A DNA stretch of 64,000 bases from Artemia franciscana. Its lineage: Eukaryota > Arthropoda > Branchiopoda > Anostraca > Artemiidae. The position numbers and the translations under genes are program-made. Positions 8,036-19,313 of the stretch are shown here, piece by piece. The stretch is from the NCBI RefSeq assembly GCF_032884065.1, contig NC_088880.1:29787298-29851297 (forward strand), read 5' to 3'. Positions within the stretch are counted from its first letter, which is position 1, and each line of letters starts with the position of its first letter. Below the pieces are notes generated by a model. That model was given only the letters and a program-made list of their open reading frames with translations, was not told the origin of the DNA and did not search any database.

Positions 8036-9112
8036 CTATTAGCGTAAATACAAACCCCCCAGAGATAGCTGAATAACAAGAAGAATAATATGAGGTGATG
8101 AACTCAACTGTTTGGGCCAACAAGTTCCGGTGTCTTTTGACGACCCTGCTTTACGCAAATTGAAATGCAAACCAAATTCAATTCATTAATAATATTTATT
8201 TTCTTAAATAGTCTGTAAAACTTAAAAACAAGTTTAAAGAAAACCGTCTAGTCAGGAAAAGTTGCCATTTGTGGACGATTCAGGAGTTGTAAATATCATT
8301 TTGATTATTCATCATAGTAAAAAATTGTTGCAAAATTAAATTTGTGGGATTTAAAAAAAAATCGCCTGAATACCCTCAAAAATGATGTCCGATCAATACG
8401 AACAGAACACCACTAGAATCACCATTGCCAAAACCCCATACAAGAAACTTTGAGCCCATCCTCCACCCCTCACCTAAAACAACAAGGGCCTTTTCTGCAT
8501 AGGAAGAACTCATGTGTCTCTTTTTTAGCTTATCTTTTTCTTCATCGCTAAGAGGGCTACAGGACGTCTTATAGAGCTTTTGAAACAGTCATTTGCAAGA
8601 AAATTGCTATATCTACGTGATCTTGCAAATAGCAGTTTTTTTTAAGTATTACTTTGGACAAAAACTACATCTTCATGTACAAGATGATATAACACACCAA
8701 TCTTTTGACAAGGGATATGATATCATAATTCATAGATTGATGCGATTATGGTAGATTGACGCCTTACATACAATGATCTTATCTAAGATCGAACTCCTGG
8801 TCCAGTATTACTACATAGAGATCAATCCCGCCACACGACCTTTTTCTTGTTTCGATTACCATTGAGAAGCTTCGGCATAATTTCATCGCCAGGATCAAGT
8901 GCCGATCCCTGCAGTGGGTTGCTGCATCTGATTTTCAATTGCATGACAAGTATTAACAAGTAGCGGTCAATCACATTGCGCCCCTACAGGACGCCTCTCC
9001 ACCCAAATAATAATTAGGATATTTTCCTTTGATGAGCGTTTGATTATGATGCCATCTAAAATAAAAATATATTGAACAGGTCCGTTTCCATAGAAAAAGT
9101 GGAGCCTCCACT

Positions 9113-9141
9113 ATAGAAGTGGAGGCTAGCTCCACTTCTAT
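9113..9141. other. Copy-specific 12-bp hairpin
   Basis: ATAGAAGTGGAG (9113-9124) pairs perfectly with CTCCACTTCTAT (9130-9141). The other three copies have AACAGCATTTGAAAG-type sequence at the left arm, so the arm was newly made here from the right arm, as expected of template switching. Confidence 0.75.
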
Positions 9142-9847
9142 AAATCAGAGACTAATCAATGATTTCATTATTCCAGGTTAAAGACAACAACTAAATTGGT
9201 CATTGCATTCAACTGGTTAGTGGCTTTGTTATCAAAACATTTTTTTGCAATTTTGAATGTATATTATAGGTTTAGATGCTTACAAATTTACTAGACTCAT
9301 TTGTCGCTTGGTACACTTTGAGTATTTTTTTTGAATAAAAAAAAATCATCAGAAAAATTGCTAATTTCCTTTGACGTTTATTTTCATCCATGGGTTCGAT
9401 TTTCTTTTAAGAAAATCTCTAATAATTCGGGTATAGTGAAAGCACTGCTTGTGACACTGATAATGTAACATTGTGACATTGTCAAAAACGACATCGTGAC
9501 AAAAAAAAATGAACAGCTCTTCTATCCATTCTTCGGAAAATTGACGCAAAGGAACTTCGGCTGCACTGAGTCTCCCTGATGTACGATGTGCAGCAACGCT
9601 TTTCCTGAATATTATTTTGAGTAATGCTGCGGAGAGGGGGGTAGTTAGATCTGTTGGAGGTAGAGAAATAATTTGGATTTTACGGCTAAGCATCCTTGTG
9701 TGTAGTCAGGATTAAGAGCTTCTACAAAAATATCCATTATTTAATTCTTAAGCTCCCCACTTTAGCTTAAGAGTTATCTTACATCTCTCTATACACAAAA
9801 ATGTATCTATATATAAAAAATGTACTGTCTGTCTATTACACTATCTT

Positions 9848-10045
9848 CTATAAAAAAAGGAAAAGAAATAAAAAAAAAACTTGAAAAAAAACACTAAAAA
9901 AAAAGAAAAAACTTGAAAAAAGAAAAAGGAAACAAAAAACTAAAAAAAAGAAAAAAAAGAAAAAAAGGAAACTAAAAAAAAAAGAAAAAAAAACTGAATA
10001 AATAGAAAAACAGAAAAACAAAAAAACAAAAGAAAAAAGAAAAAA
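9848..10045 (+). repeat. A-rich tract
   Basis: A runs punctuated by CTTG, GG and CT; same position as in the other block copies. Confidence 0.9.
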
Positions 10046-10290
10046 TCATAGAATATTTTTTATTTATCCGGTTAAATGATCTGCAGAAATAAGGACAACA
10101 GTTTTCAGTTCTTTTTCATTTTCTCTATCACTCTATATTAATCACATATTCAATAATACAATCTACATTAGTAGTTACCGCAGTACATTGGCTTTGATAT
10201 TCTCTTTCGTATTCGAAGGATGCGAGTTCAAGTCACTCTCCGGTAATGTATTCCATTGAATGAAAATCTGTAATAATTCCATTTTTATTA
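10046..10290 (+). other. tRNA-like repeat unit, first of three
   Basis: Contains TTACCGCAGTACATTGG (weak A box, 10176-10191) and GTTCAAGTC (good B box, 10226-10234) about 50 bp apart. The unit repeats at 10456-10705 and, diverged, at 11279-11400, each followed by a long A-rich tract. This looks like a string of old tRNA-related SINEs; no cloverleaf can be drawn with confidence. Confidence 0.35.
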
Positions 10291-10455
10291 GTTAAAAAAA
10301 GAAGTAACTAAAAAAAACGAAAAAAGAACAAACTAAAAAAAGAAAAACTAAGGAAAAAAATAAAAAAAGGTAAAAGTAAAAAAATAAAAAAGGAAAAAGA
10401 AAAAAAAAACTCAAAAAGAAAAAACACAAAAAAAACAAAAGAAAAAAGAAAAAAA
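10291..10455 (+). repeat. A-rich tract
   Basis: Low complexity, follows the first tRNA-like unit. Confidence 0.9.
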
Positions 10456-10705
10456 TCATAGAATATTTTTTATTTATCCGGTTAAATGATCTGCAGAAAT
10501 AAGGACAACAGGTTTCAGTTCTTTTTCATTTTCTCTATCACTCATTCACTCTATATTAATCACATATTCAATAATACAATCTACATTAGTAGTTACCGCT
10601 GTACATTGGCTTTGATGCTCTCTTTCGTATTCGAAGGATGCGAGTTCAAGTCACTTACCGGTAATGTATTCCATTGAATGAAAATCTGTAATAATTCCAT
10701 TTTTT
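10456..10705 (+). other. tRNA-like repeat unit, second
   Basis: Near-identical to 10046-10290, including GTTCAAGTC at about 10644. A duplicated CACTCATT near 10540 is the main difference. Confidence 0.35.
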
Positions 10706-11240
10706 TAAATTAAAAAAAAAGTAACAAAAAAAGCGAAAAAAGAAAAAAACTAAAAAAGAAAAACTAAGAAAAAACTAAAAAACTAAAAAAAAATAAAAAA
10801 AAGGTAAAAGTAAAAAAACAAAAAAGGAAAAAGAAAAAAAACTCAAAAAGAAAAAACACTAAAACAACAAAAAAAATTAAAAGGAAAAACTAAAAATAAA
10901 AAACTAAAAATAAAAAAAAGAAAATTTTTTAAAAATTAAAAAAAAACTAAACAAAAATGAAAAAAGAAAAAAGACAAAAACTAAAAAAAGTAAAAAGAAA
11001 AAACAAAAGAAAATGAAAAAAGAAAAAACTTAAAAGAAAAAACTAAAAAAAGAAAAAAAGAAAAAAAAAGAAAACTAAAAAAAAACTAAAAAATAAAAAA
11101 AGCAAAAAAGGTCAAAAACTATAAAAAACTAAAGATAAAAAAATAAAAAGAAAAAACTAAAGAAAAAGAAGAAACTAAAAAAGAAAACAAAAAAAAACTA
11201 AAAAAAGGAAAAAATAAAAGAGGAAAAAAAAAGAAAACAC
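10706..11240 (+). repeat. A-rich tract
   Basis: About 535 bp of A runs with CT, GG and GT interruptions; no coding sense. Confidence 0.9.
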
Positions 11241-11278
11241 AGCCCAATGGCAATCATTAAAAAAAACAAAAAAAAAAC

Positions 11279-11400
11279 AGGTTTCAGTTCTTTTCCACTT
11301 TCTGTACCACTCTATATTAATCATGTATTCAATAATACAATCTGCATTAACAATTACCGCGGTATTATTCCTATAAAAATATGCTGTTTGTTTGTCTGTT
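11279..11400 (+). other. tRNA-like repeat unit, third, diverged
   Basis: Matches the first half of the earlier units (TTTCAGTTC, TATTAATCA, CAATAATACAATCT) but lacks the B box and ends in TTGTTTGTCTGTTTAAC. Confidence 0.3.
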
Positions 11401-11404
11401 TAAC

Positions 11405-11640
11405 TATTTACCATCTATTAAAAAAAAACAAAAAAGGAAAAACAAAAAAATCAAAAAAATAAAAAAAAATAAAATAAAAACTAAAAAAAATCAAAAAGAT
11501 AAAAATCTAAAAAAATTTAAAAAAGAAAAATCTAAGAAAAAATTAAAAAAAGGGAAAAAGGAAATAAAAGAAATAAGAAATAAAGAAAATAAAATAAATA
11601 AAAGATAAAAAAATAAAGAAAATAAAAATAAAAATATAAA
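11405..11640 (+). repeat. A-rich tract
   Basis: Lysine-rich open frames here are artefacts of the A-rich composition. Confidence 0.9.
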
Positions 11641-11644
11641 ATTT

Positions 11645-11754
11645 ACATATTACGTCATATTCAAAATGACGTCATTGCAATATAAGGAAGCTTTCATTTC
11701 AATACATGGTGTCATATCCAATATGATGTCTTATTCAGTATGACGTCTTATTCA
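11645..11754 (+). promoter_or_regulatory. ACGTCA-rich leader
   Basis: Several TATGACGTC/ATTACGTCAT half- and full-palindrome sites occur in 110 bp just ahead of a Helitron coding fragment, like the CRE-type leaders of the other elements. Function is inferred only. Confidence 0.4.
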
Positions 11755-11896
11755 AAATAAATGTTTGCGGCTCAAAGAGAAAGTACCACTAATCCTACAA
11801 TGGTACCAAAAAGGACACACCAGAAGGAAACACCAGAGAAAACGTAATAGAGGCAACAATCTTGACAAGGCCTTCTGAGGGTGAGGCTGTTCTTAT
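11755..11896 (+). pseudogene. Helitron STPR start fused to helicase piece
   Basis: Reads LFAAQRESTTNPTMVPKRT, stops, then continues with a helicase piece (IEATILT ... EGEAVL). The break inside the helicase is caused by the SINE that starts at 11897. The same fusion is present at 41725 and 59890. Confidence 0.65.
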
Positions 11897-12022
11897 ATTG
11901 TATCAGATTAACGATGCTTCTTGACTACTAAGGTCCCTGCGTTGGCCCTGCGGTGCATTCCTGCAGCATGATTCGATCTTTGGGTCCCGTATTACCAAGC
12001 TAAGGTCAAACCCGCTGCGCCA
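11897..12022 (-). mobile_element. tRNA-derived SINE, 5' truncated
   Basis: Reverse orientation. The B-box region reads TTCGAATC-like (ATTCGATC on + at 11971) and the A box is TGGCGCAGCGGG. It starts after TGAGGCTGTTCTTAT as at 41869, but its promoter end stops at GCGCCA and joins the minisatellite. The right target repeat has been lost by rearrangement. Confidence 0.8.
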
Positions 12023-12330
12023 ACCGGGACACTCAAAGAGAAAGCGACCGGGACACTAGGAATGTTCGATTAGCAATCACCATCAACAAAGCACCGGGAT
12101 ACAAATGACGACCGGGACGCAGGGAATATAAATAACGACCGGGACACTCAAAGAGAAATTACAGACCGGAACACCGGAACACAAATGACGACCGAGACAA
12201 AAATGACGACCGGGACACCGGGACACAGGGAATATAAATGACGACCGCGACACTAAAAGAGCAATTACAGACTGGGACACCGGGACACAAATGACTACCA
12301 GGACATATAAATGACGACGGGGACACAGGG

Positions 12331-12350
<20 letters not shown>
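12023..12350 (+). repeat. CGGGACAC minisatellite
   Basis: Near-identical to 45760-46070, including the unusual ACCGGAACACCGGAACAC variant, so the two arrays are duplicates. Confidence 0.9.
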
Positions 12351-13325
<975 letters not shown>

Positions 13326-13329
13326 TATA

Positions 13330-13486
13330 TATATAAAAATAAGTTGTCTGTCTGTGTGTCTGTCTGTCAGGTAACGTCATGTTTCTGTGTCGATTGACGT
13401 TATGAAGTTAGTTGTCGTCATTTTTGCTATGACGGTGACGTCATTAAAGATATTTAAGACATATATGTTCACGTAGAAATCTATTA
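13330..13486 (+). promoter_or_regulatory. Helitron leader with TGACGTCA-type sites
   Basis: Contains GGTAACGTCATG, ATTGACGTTATG and GGTGACGTCATTAA upstream of the small gene. TGACGTCA is the palindromic site of ATF/CREB-class bZIP factors. Copies of this leader precede each intact small gene except the one at 4759. Confidence 0.45.
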
Positions 13487-13837
13487 ATGTTTAAGTTTAA
13501 AATGACTGATGAACTTACAATGGCAAAAGCCGATGAAGATGCTCAAAGAGTCTATGCCAAAAAACTTGCTGCTGATAGAGAAAGTCAGAAAAGAAAGCGT
13601 GCCGAGGAATCAAAAGAACAGCAAGGAAACAGGCTTGAGGCTAAAGAATGCAAAACCGCGCAGTTAGATGAAGATCCACCTGGACAGCGAGAGTCAAAAC
13701 ATATCAAAACTGAAAATGATAGCGATGATGATTGGGTTTGGGATTTTGACTTGGATAAGGTCATCAATGCCTACCAGATTTTAGTTAAAAAAACAAAGGT
13801 TCGGCGATATGTATTTCATAGTGAAGCTGAAAAATAA
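13487..13837 (+). CDS. Small STPR-repeat protein with acidic tail, type 2
   Basis: 116 aa from MFKFKMTDELTM; the true start may be the second Met, six codons in. It has one STPR unit (ADRESQKRKRAEESKEQQGN) instead of two, the linker, HIKTENDSDDDW, FDLDKVINAYQI, and then 19 further residues (LVKKTKVRRYVFHSEAEK). In type 1 copies these are cut off by a TTA-to-TAA change. Two other intact copies (18084-18434, 34331-34681) differ at only a few residues. Basic N half, acidic middle, basic end. No known domain other than the STPR-like unit. Confidence 0.7.
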   Translation: MFKFKMTDELTMAKADEDAQRVYAKKLAADRESQKRKRAEESKEQQGNRLEAKECKTAQLDEDPPGQRESKHIKTENDSDDDWVWDFDLDKVINAYQILVKKTKVRRYVFHSEAEK

Positions 13838-13898
13838 AGAAGAAAAAGAAAACTGAAAAAAGAAAAATGTAAAAAACTAAAAAATACTAAAAAGAAAA

Positions 13899-14058
13899 AA
13901 CACTCAAAGAGAAATTACAGACCGGGACACAAATGACGACCGGGACAGAGGGAATATAAATAACGACCGGGACACTCAAATAGAAATTACAGACTGGGAT
14001 ACCGGGACACAAATGACGACCGGGACACAGGGAATATAAATGACGACCAGGACACAGG
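13899..14058 (+). repeat. CGGGACAC minisatellite
   Basis: Short array with a GATACCGGGACAC variant shared with 34150-34175 (reverse). Confidence 0.9.
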
Positions 14059-14132
14059 TATTTAAGAAGATCGTTCAAAGACAAATTTTTAATTGTAAGA
14101 AGACCGTTGAAAGAGAAATTTCTAGTTGTAAA

Positions 14133-14453
14133 ATGACTGAAGAACCTACAATGGCAACAGTACCACCATCGAAGTAGATAACCAGTGGGTTGTTCCATAT
14201 TCCCCATTATTATCAAAAAACATTTAATGCACACATAAACGTTGAATACTGTAACTCCGTAAAGGCAATCAAATATATATGTAAATACGTCAACAAAGGC
14301 AGTGACATGGCAGTTTTTGGCTTGCAGCCCGAAATCAAGGATTTCGACGAAATCGTACAATATCAGGCTGGAAGATACATAAGCAGTAATGAAGCTGTTT
14401 GGCGAATTCTTTCATTTCCGATACATGAACGTAGTCCAGCTGTTGTTCACTAA
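14133..14453 (+). pseudogene. Helitron start joined to replicase catalytic-tyrosine region
   Basis: ATG 14133 begins MTEEPTMAT, then a deletion joins it to the replicase at VDNQWVVPYSPL (shifted frame). After an extra A it continues as TFNAHINVEYC and KYICKYVNKGSD, the two-tyrosine motif of Helitron Rep (Tyr codons 14274 and 14286), to [17 protein letters not shown] and a stop at 14451-14453. Part of the same MTEEPT/Rep junction is present in inverted orientation at 17707-17786. Confidence 0.8.
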
Positions 14454-14457
14454 GCGG

Positions 14458-14566
<109 letters not shown>

Positions 14567-14834
14567 CAGTTGGTGGGGCGCTTCGCGCCCCCCAAGCACC
14601 CCCCCGCGCGCGTAAGTCGTTACGTGCCATTATAGTTGTGTCCCTGTGTCCCACCTGTGAGTAGAGATAAATATAAATAACTAGGTAAAACATGCGAATA
14701 TACAACATTCTTCGCTGTTCCATTGTCTCTGCATATAAATAGATTGTCAGGTTTACTGACTCTTGAACATGCAACATATAATTGTCCATGGGAAAAACAA
14801 GCCGTATTCAGATCTATACCTCATTATTCTAATG

Positions 14835-15237
14835 ATGTGTCCCTGTGTCCCAGTCGTCATTTATATTCCCTGTGTCCTGGTCGTCATTTGTGTCCCGGTG
14901 TCCCAGTTTGTAATTTCTCTTTGAGTATCCCGGTCGTCATTTATATTCCCTGTGTCCCGGTGTCCCGGTCGTCATTTGTGTCCCGGTGTCCCGGTCTGTA
15001 ATTTCTATTCGAACAATCCCTGTGTCCCGGTCGTCATTTATATATCCCACCTGTGCCCCGGCGTCCCTGTTGTAGTTGTGTCCCTGTTTCCCGGTCTTCA
15101 TTTATATTCCCTGTGTCCCGGTCGTGATATGTGTCGGGGTGTCCCAGTCTGTAATTTCTCTTTGAGGTTCTTGGTTGTCATTTATATTCCCTCTGTCTCG
15201 GTCGTCATTTGTGTCCCGGTCTGTAATTTCTCTTTGA
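14835..15237 (-). repeat. CGGGACAC minisatellite
   Basis: About 400 bp, reverse orientation; unit order resembles 5229-5640. Confidence 0.9.
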
Positions 15238-15357
15238 GTGTTTTTTCTTTTTAGTTTTTTTTATTTTTTACCTTTTTTCTTTTTTCAGCTTCCTTTTTCT
15301 TCTTTATTTTTCAGCGTCACTATGAAGTACATTTCGCCGAACCTTTGTTTTTTTAAC

Positions 15358-15708
15358 TTAAGTCTGGTAGGGTTTGATGACCTTATCCAAGTCAAAATCC
15401 CAAACCCAATCATCATCGCTATCATTTTCAGTTTTGATATGTTTTGACTCTCGCTGTCCATGTTGATTTTCATCTAACTGCGCGGTTTTGCGTTCTTTAG
15501 CCGCAAGCCTGTTTTTTTGCTGTTCTTGTGATTCCTCGGCAGGCTCTCTTTTCTTACTTTCTCTATCAGCCACAAGCCTGTTTTCTTGCTGTTCTTGTGA
15601 TTCCTCAGCACGCTTTCTTTTCTTACTTTCTCTATCAGCAGCAAGTTTTTTGGCATAGACTCTTTGAGCTGCTTCCTCGGCTGTTGCCATTGTAGGTTCT
15701 TCGGTCAT
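15358..15708 (-). CDS. Small STPR-repeat protein with acidic tail, type 1
   Basis: 116 aa from MTEEPTMATAEEAAQR. The frame is open 35 codons further upstream, but that part lies in the shared leader and is not conserved, so the internal Met is preferred. Two STPR units (the second with REPAEESQEQQKN), linker, HIKTENDSDDDW, and an end changed to KVIKPYQT before TAA. The downstream 19 codons of the type 2 tail are again present beyond the stop. Confidence 0.65.
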   Translation of the reverse strand: MTEEPTMATAEEAAQRVYAKKLAADRESKKRKRAEESQEQQENRLVADRESKKREPAEESQEQQKNRLAAKERKTAQLDENQHGQRESKHIKTENDSDDDWVWDFDLDKVIKPYQT

Positions 15709-15859
15709 TTTACAATTAAATATTTTTCCGTGAACGAATGTCTTAAATTCCTTTAATGACGTCACCGTTATAACAAACATGACGACAACTAACTTCATGA
15801 CATCAGTCGACACACCAACATGACGTCACTCGACAGACACACACACACACACAGACAAC

Positions 15860-16016
<157 letters not shown>

Positions 16017-16553
16017 CTAGCTGTTGGGGTGGCGCTTCGCGCCACCCCAACACCTAGTTTGTGGGGCGCTTCGCGCCCCCCCAAGCCCCCCCGCGCGCGT
16101 AAGTCGTTACGCGCAATATTAGTTACGCGCCATTGTAGTTGTGTCCCTCTGTCCCACTTGTGAATATAGACAGATTTATATATGTGTTTCAAACTACGTA
16201 AAAATTGCGAATATACAACATTTTTGGCTTTCCCACTACTGGGAGCTTTCCGTTTCCAATTGCCAGCAATTGATCTGAAAATGTTTGACCAGAGTCATCG
16301 TTTTGCAATCGGACACGCATATTTGTAGTTAATTTTAATATTTTTACGTGTGCCCATAAATTAGAATTTTTCAGGCAAGCATTCATTTCGTCTGCAGGAG
16401 TTAAACTACGTAAAAATTGCGAATATACAACATTCTTGGCTTTCCCATTGTCTGTGCATATACAAAGCCGTATGCACTAATAATGACGTCATATGCAAAC
16501 GCTCTTTTTACAAACAAACAAACATGCATACACACAACTCGTTTTTATATAGA
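16017..16553 (-). mobile_element. Short Helitron carrying helicase motif IV piece (537 bp)
   Basis: 3' end CTAG 16017-16020 with hairpins 3, 2 and 1; 5' end TCTATATAAAAACGAG near 16553. Inside, the minus strand reads MNACLKNSNLWAHV, LKLTTNMRVRLQNDDSGQTF and SDQLLAIGNGKLPV, the helicase region around motif IV, flanked by two helicase tails. The leader has ATGACGTCAT. Shorter relatives are at 26143-26467 and 53126-53467. Confidence 0.85.
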
Positions 16554-16586
16554 ACGATAGATAGGTAGATACAATACAAAGTAACT

Positions 16587-17706
16587 GCTTAAAACTTGCG
16601 AATATACAACATTTTTCGCTGTCCCATTGTCGCTACATATAAATAGATTGTCAGGTTTACCGACCCTCGAACATGCAACGCACAATTGTCCATGGGAAAA
16701 ACAATCAGTATTAAGATCTATACCACATTTGCCTAATGATTGATCTTGAGCTTTGGTAATGGTGATTGCAAATGCTAATCGAATTGGGAATTGCAATCTT
16801 TTAAATTGAAAAGGCAGATCCGTTGGAATCATGGGAATGCGAGGAATAAGAACAGCCTCACCCTCAAAAGGCCCTGTCAAGATTGTGGCCTCTATTAGGT
16901 TTTCCATTGTTTTTTTTACGGCAAGTCGCGTGCCATTGCAAAGCTTTGGTGGGTTGATATTTCTTAAAAGTATTATTGGTACGCCTATTTTTAGTTGTAG
17001 CACGTGTGGTGGAAACCCTGAAAGATCTATGGAATTTAAAAATTCAGATGGATAATTAACCGCTTCATTTGGTTCCAAAACTGTGTCGACTGACTTGTAA
17101 AGGACTGCCTGGTCTCGAATCTTGGTCAAAACCATATTGTTGATTTCGTTGACGTCTATATTTTTGGATGCGAGAATCGCTCTTTCACTTAGCCATTTAT
17201 TATTTTTATAATTTTTTAGAATATTCGGAAATACTTTTTCAATCAATTAATTTTTGGACGTCACTAAATTACAGAAATCAGCAGGTAGTTGTATACGTCC
17301 TGAAATTGAGTCTATCGTATCATAAATGTCTTTTTGTTCCGACGTTAACTTGGAAATGTTATTTTGTACATACGACAATAGATCATTCGTACTGTAACTT
17401 TTTTCACGATCCAATTCTACACATGTCGAAACAGCAGCGATACGGTTAGGTGAAGGCATTCCCAAATCCTGAAGAGGTTTGTTTGCCATACGTACGCACA
17501 AATCTTCTATAATAACTAAAGTGTAGTTATAAATTTCTGATGTAAAATCAAAAGTCATATCTGACGTCTCTAACTATTTTTGATGGAGTATATCTTCGGA
17601 CATTTTTGACTTATATTTTTCCCATAACTCTGTAGGAGCTGATGGAGAGCAAGTTGTTAAAATGATGCCAAACAATGCACGAATTTGACTTGGGGTTGAC
17701 GTTTCG
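16587..17706 (-). pseudogene. Pif1-like Helitron helicase, motor motifs I-III deleted
   Basis: Minus strand. It starts at CETSTPSQIRALFGIIL (17706), has a stop before LETSDMTFDF, then PLQDLGMPSPNRIAAVSTCV and [14 protein letters not shown]. There it jumps straight to DSISGRIQLPADF, so Walker A, Walker B and motif III are gone. A single stop (17247-17249, SKN*LIEKV) splits the rest, which runs through [35 protein letters not shown] (motif V) and [13 protein letters not shown] (motif VI) to VVYSQVL. Apart from the deletion, this is one of the best-preserved helicase C-termini here. It cannot be an active motor. Confidence 0.85.
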
Positions 17707-17786
17707 CACTAATGGGGAATATGGAACAACCCACTGGTTATCTACTTCGATGGTGGTGCCGTTGCCATTGTAGGTTCTTCAGTCAT
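17707..17786 (-). pseudogene. Helitron start joined to replicase piece
   Basis: ATG at 17786-17784, MTEEPTMATA, then VDNQWVVPYSPL in a shifted frame, breaking at 17707. It repeats the junction at 14133-14210 in reverse, so the two derive from one deleted ancestor. Confidence 0.75.
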
Positions 17787-17865
17787 TTTACAATTAGAAA
17801 TTTCTCTTTCAACGGTCTTCTTACAATTAAAAATTTGTCTTTGAACGATATTCTTAAATACCTGT

Positions 17866-18018
17866 GTCCTGGTCGTCATTTATATTCCCTGTGTCCCGGC
17901 CGTCATTTGTGTCCCGATATCCCAGTCTGTAATTTCTCTTTGAGTGTCCCGGTCGTTATTTATATTCCCTCTGTCCTGGTCGTCATTTGTGTCCCAGTCT
18001 GTAATTTCTCTTTGAGTG
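17866..18018 (-). repeat. CGGGACAC minisatellite
   Basis: Inverted match of 13899-14058 with the same unit order. Confidence 0.9.
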
Positions 18019-18083
18019 TTTTTTCTTTTTAGTATTTTTTAGTTTTTTACATTTTTTTCTTTTTTCAGGTTTTTTTTTCTTTT

Positions 18084-18434
18084 TTATTTTTCAGCTTCAC
18101 TATGAAATACATATCGCCGAACCTTTGTTTTTTTAACTAAAATCTGGTAGGCATTGATGACCTTATCCGAGTCAAAATCCCAAACCCAATCATTATCGCT
18201 ATCATTTTCAGTTTTGATATGTTTTGACTCTCGCTGTCCAGGTGGATCTTCATTTAACTGCGCGGTTTTGCGTTCTTTAGCCTCAAGCCTGTTTCCTTGC
18301 TGTTCATTTGATTCCTCGGCACGCTTTCTTTTCTGACTTTCTCTATCAGCAGCAAGTTTTTTGGCATAGACTCTTTGAGCATCTTCATCGGCTTTTGCCA
18401 TTGTAAGTTCATCAGTCATTTTAAACTTAAACAT
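18084..18434 (-). CDS. Small STPR-repeat protein with acidic tail, type 2
   Basis: 116 aa, MFKFKMTDELTM start, one STPR unit (ADRESQKRKRAEESNEQQGN), HIKTENDSDNDW and FDSDKVINAYQI, then the long type 2 end LVKKTKVRRYVFHSEAEK. Differs from the 13487 copy by a handful of residues (D to N and L to S in the acidic tail). Leader with TGACGTCA-type sites lies upstream (18440-18540). Confidence 0.7.
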   Translation of the reverse strand: MFKFKMTDELTMAKADEDAQRVYAKKLAADRESQKRKRAEESNEQQGNRLEAKERKTAQLNEDPPGQRESKHIKTENDSDNDWVWDFDSDKVINAYQILVKKTKVRRYVFHSEAEK

Positions 18435-18589
18435 TAATAGATTTCTACGTGAACATATATGTCTTAAATATCTTTAATGACGTCACCGTCATAGCAAAAA
18501 TGACGACAACTAATTTCATGACGTCAGCCGACACAGAAAAATGACGACAACTGATCCACAGACAGACAGACAACTTATTTTTATATAGA

Positions 18590-18590
18590 T

Positions 18591-18677
<87 letters not shown>
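18590..18677. repeat. (TA)n array
   Basis: Between the TC 5' end at 18589 and the CTAG at 18678, so two minus-strand Helitrons are head to tail with only (TA)n between. Confidence 0.95.
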
Positions 18678-18678
<1 letters not shown>

Positions 18679-18884
18679 TAGCTGTTGGGGTGGCGCTTCG
18701 CGCCCCCCCAAGCCCCCCCGCACGCGTAAGTCGTTACGCGCCATATTAGTTACGCGCCATTGTAGCTGTGTCCCTGTGTCCCACCTGTGAATAGAGATAG
18801 ATATAAATATATATTTTTAACTACGTAAAACATGCGAATATACAACATTCTTCGCTGTCCCATTGTCTGTGCATATAAATAGCA

Positions 18885-19205
18885 TTTATATTCCCTGTGT
18901 CCCGGTCGTCATTTATATTCCCTGTGTCCCAGTGTCCCGGTCGTCATTTGTGTCCCGATGTCCCGGTCTGTAATTTCTATTCAAACAATCCCTGTGTCTC
19001 AGTCGTCAATTATATATCCCGCATGTGCCCCCGGCGTCCCCGTTGTAGTTGTGTCCCTGCGTCCCGGTCGTCATTTATATTCCCGGTCGTGATTTGTGTC
19101 TGGGTGTCCCAGTCTGTAATTTTTCTTTGAGGTTCCCGGACGTCATTTATATTCCCTCTGTGTCGGTCGTCATTTGTGTCCCGGTCTGTAATTTATCTTT
19201 GAGTG
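18885..19205 (-). repeat. CGGGACAC minisatellite
   Basis: About 320 bp. The helicase tail next to it (18815-18880) is cut short after CATATAAATAG, earlier than in the sister copies. Confidence 0.9.
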
Positions 19206-19313
19206 TTTTTTCTTTTTAGTTTTTTTTAGTTTTTTACATTTTTTCAGTTTTTTTTCTTCTTTATTTTTCAGCGTCACTATGAACTACATATCGCCGAACC
19301 TTTATTTTTTAAC

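Larger units (their letters stand above)
8210..10146. repeat. Four-copy block, copy A (SINE-free)
   Basis: Homologous to 2221-4290 but with an uninterrupted SINE target at 8786-8799, so it represents the pre-insertion state. It also differs by a local hairpin rearrangement at 9095-9141. Confidence 0.85.
13326..14457 (+). mobile_element. Helitron with type 2 small gene, 3' end lost
   Basis: Begins directly at the CTAG of the previous element (TATATATATAAAAATAAGTTG), so the two are head to tail with no spacer. Order: CRE-type leader, small gene, minisatellite, second N-terminal start joined to a replicase piece, then (TA)n. Confidence 0.8.
16575..18589 (-). mobile_element. Helitron with type 2 small gene and helicase relic
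   Basis: 5' end TC at 18589 after host A (18590 on the other strand). Then leader, small gene, minisatellite, MTEEPT start joined to Rep, and a helicase with its motor motifs deleted. The 3' hairpins are absent; the element ends in (TCTA)n at the next element. The first part is the inverted counterpart of 13326-14210. Confidence 0.8.

Noticed and set aside
11247..11608. Lysine-rich and Phe/Leu/Ser-rich frames in A-rich and T-rich tracts
   Set aside because: Low-complexity by-products with no conservation at the protein level.
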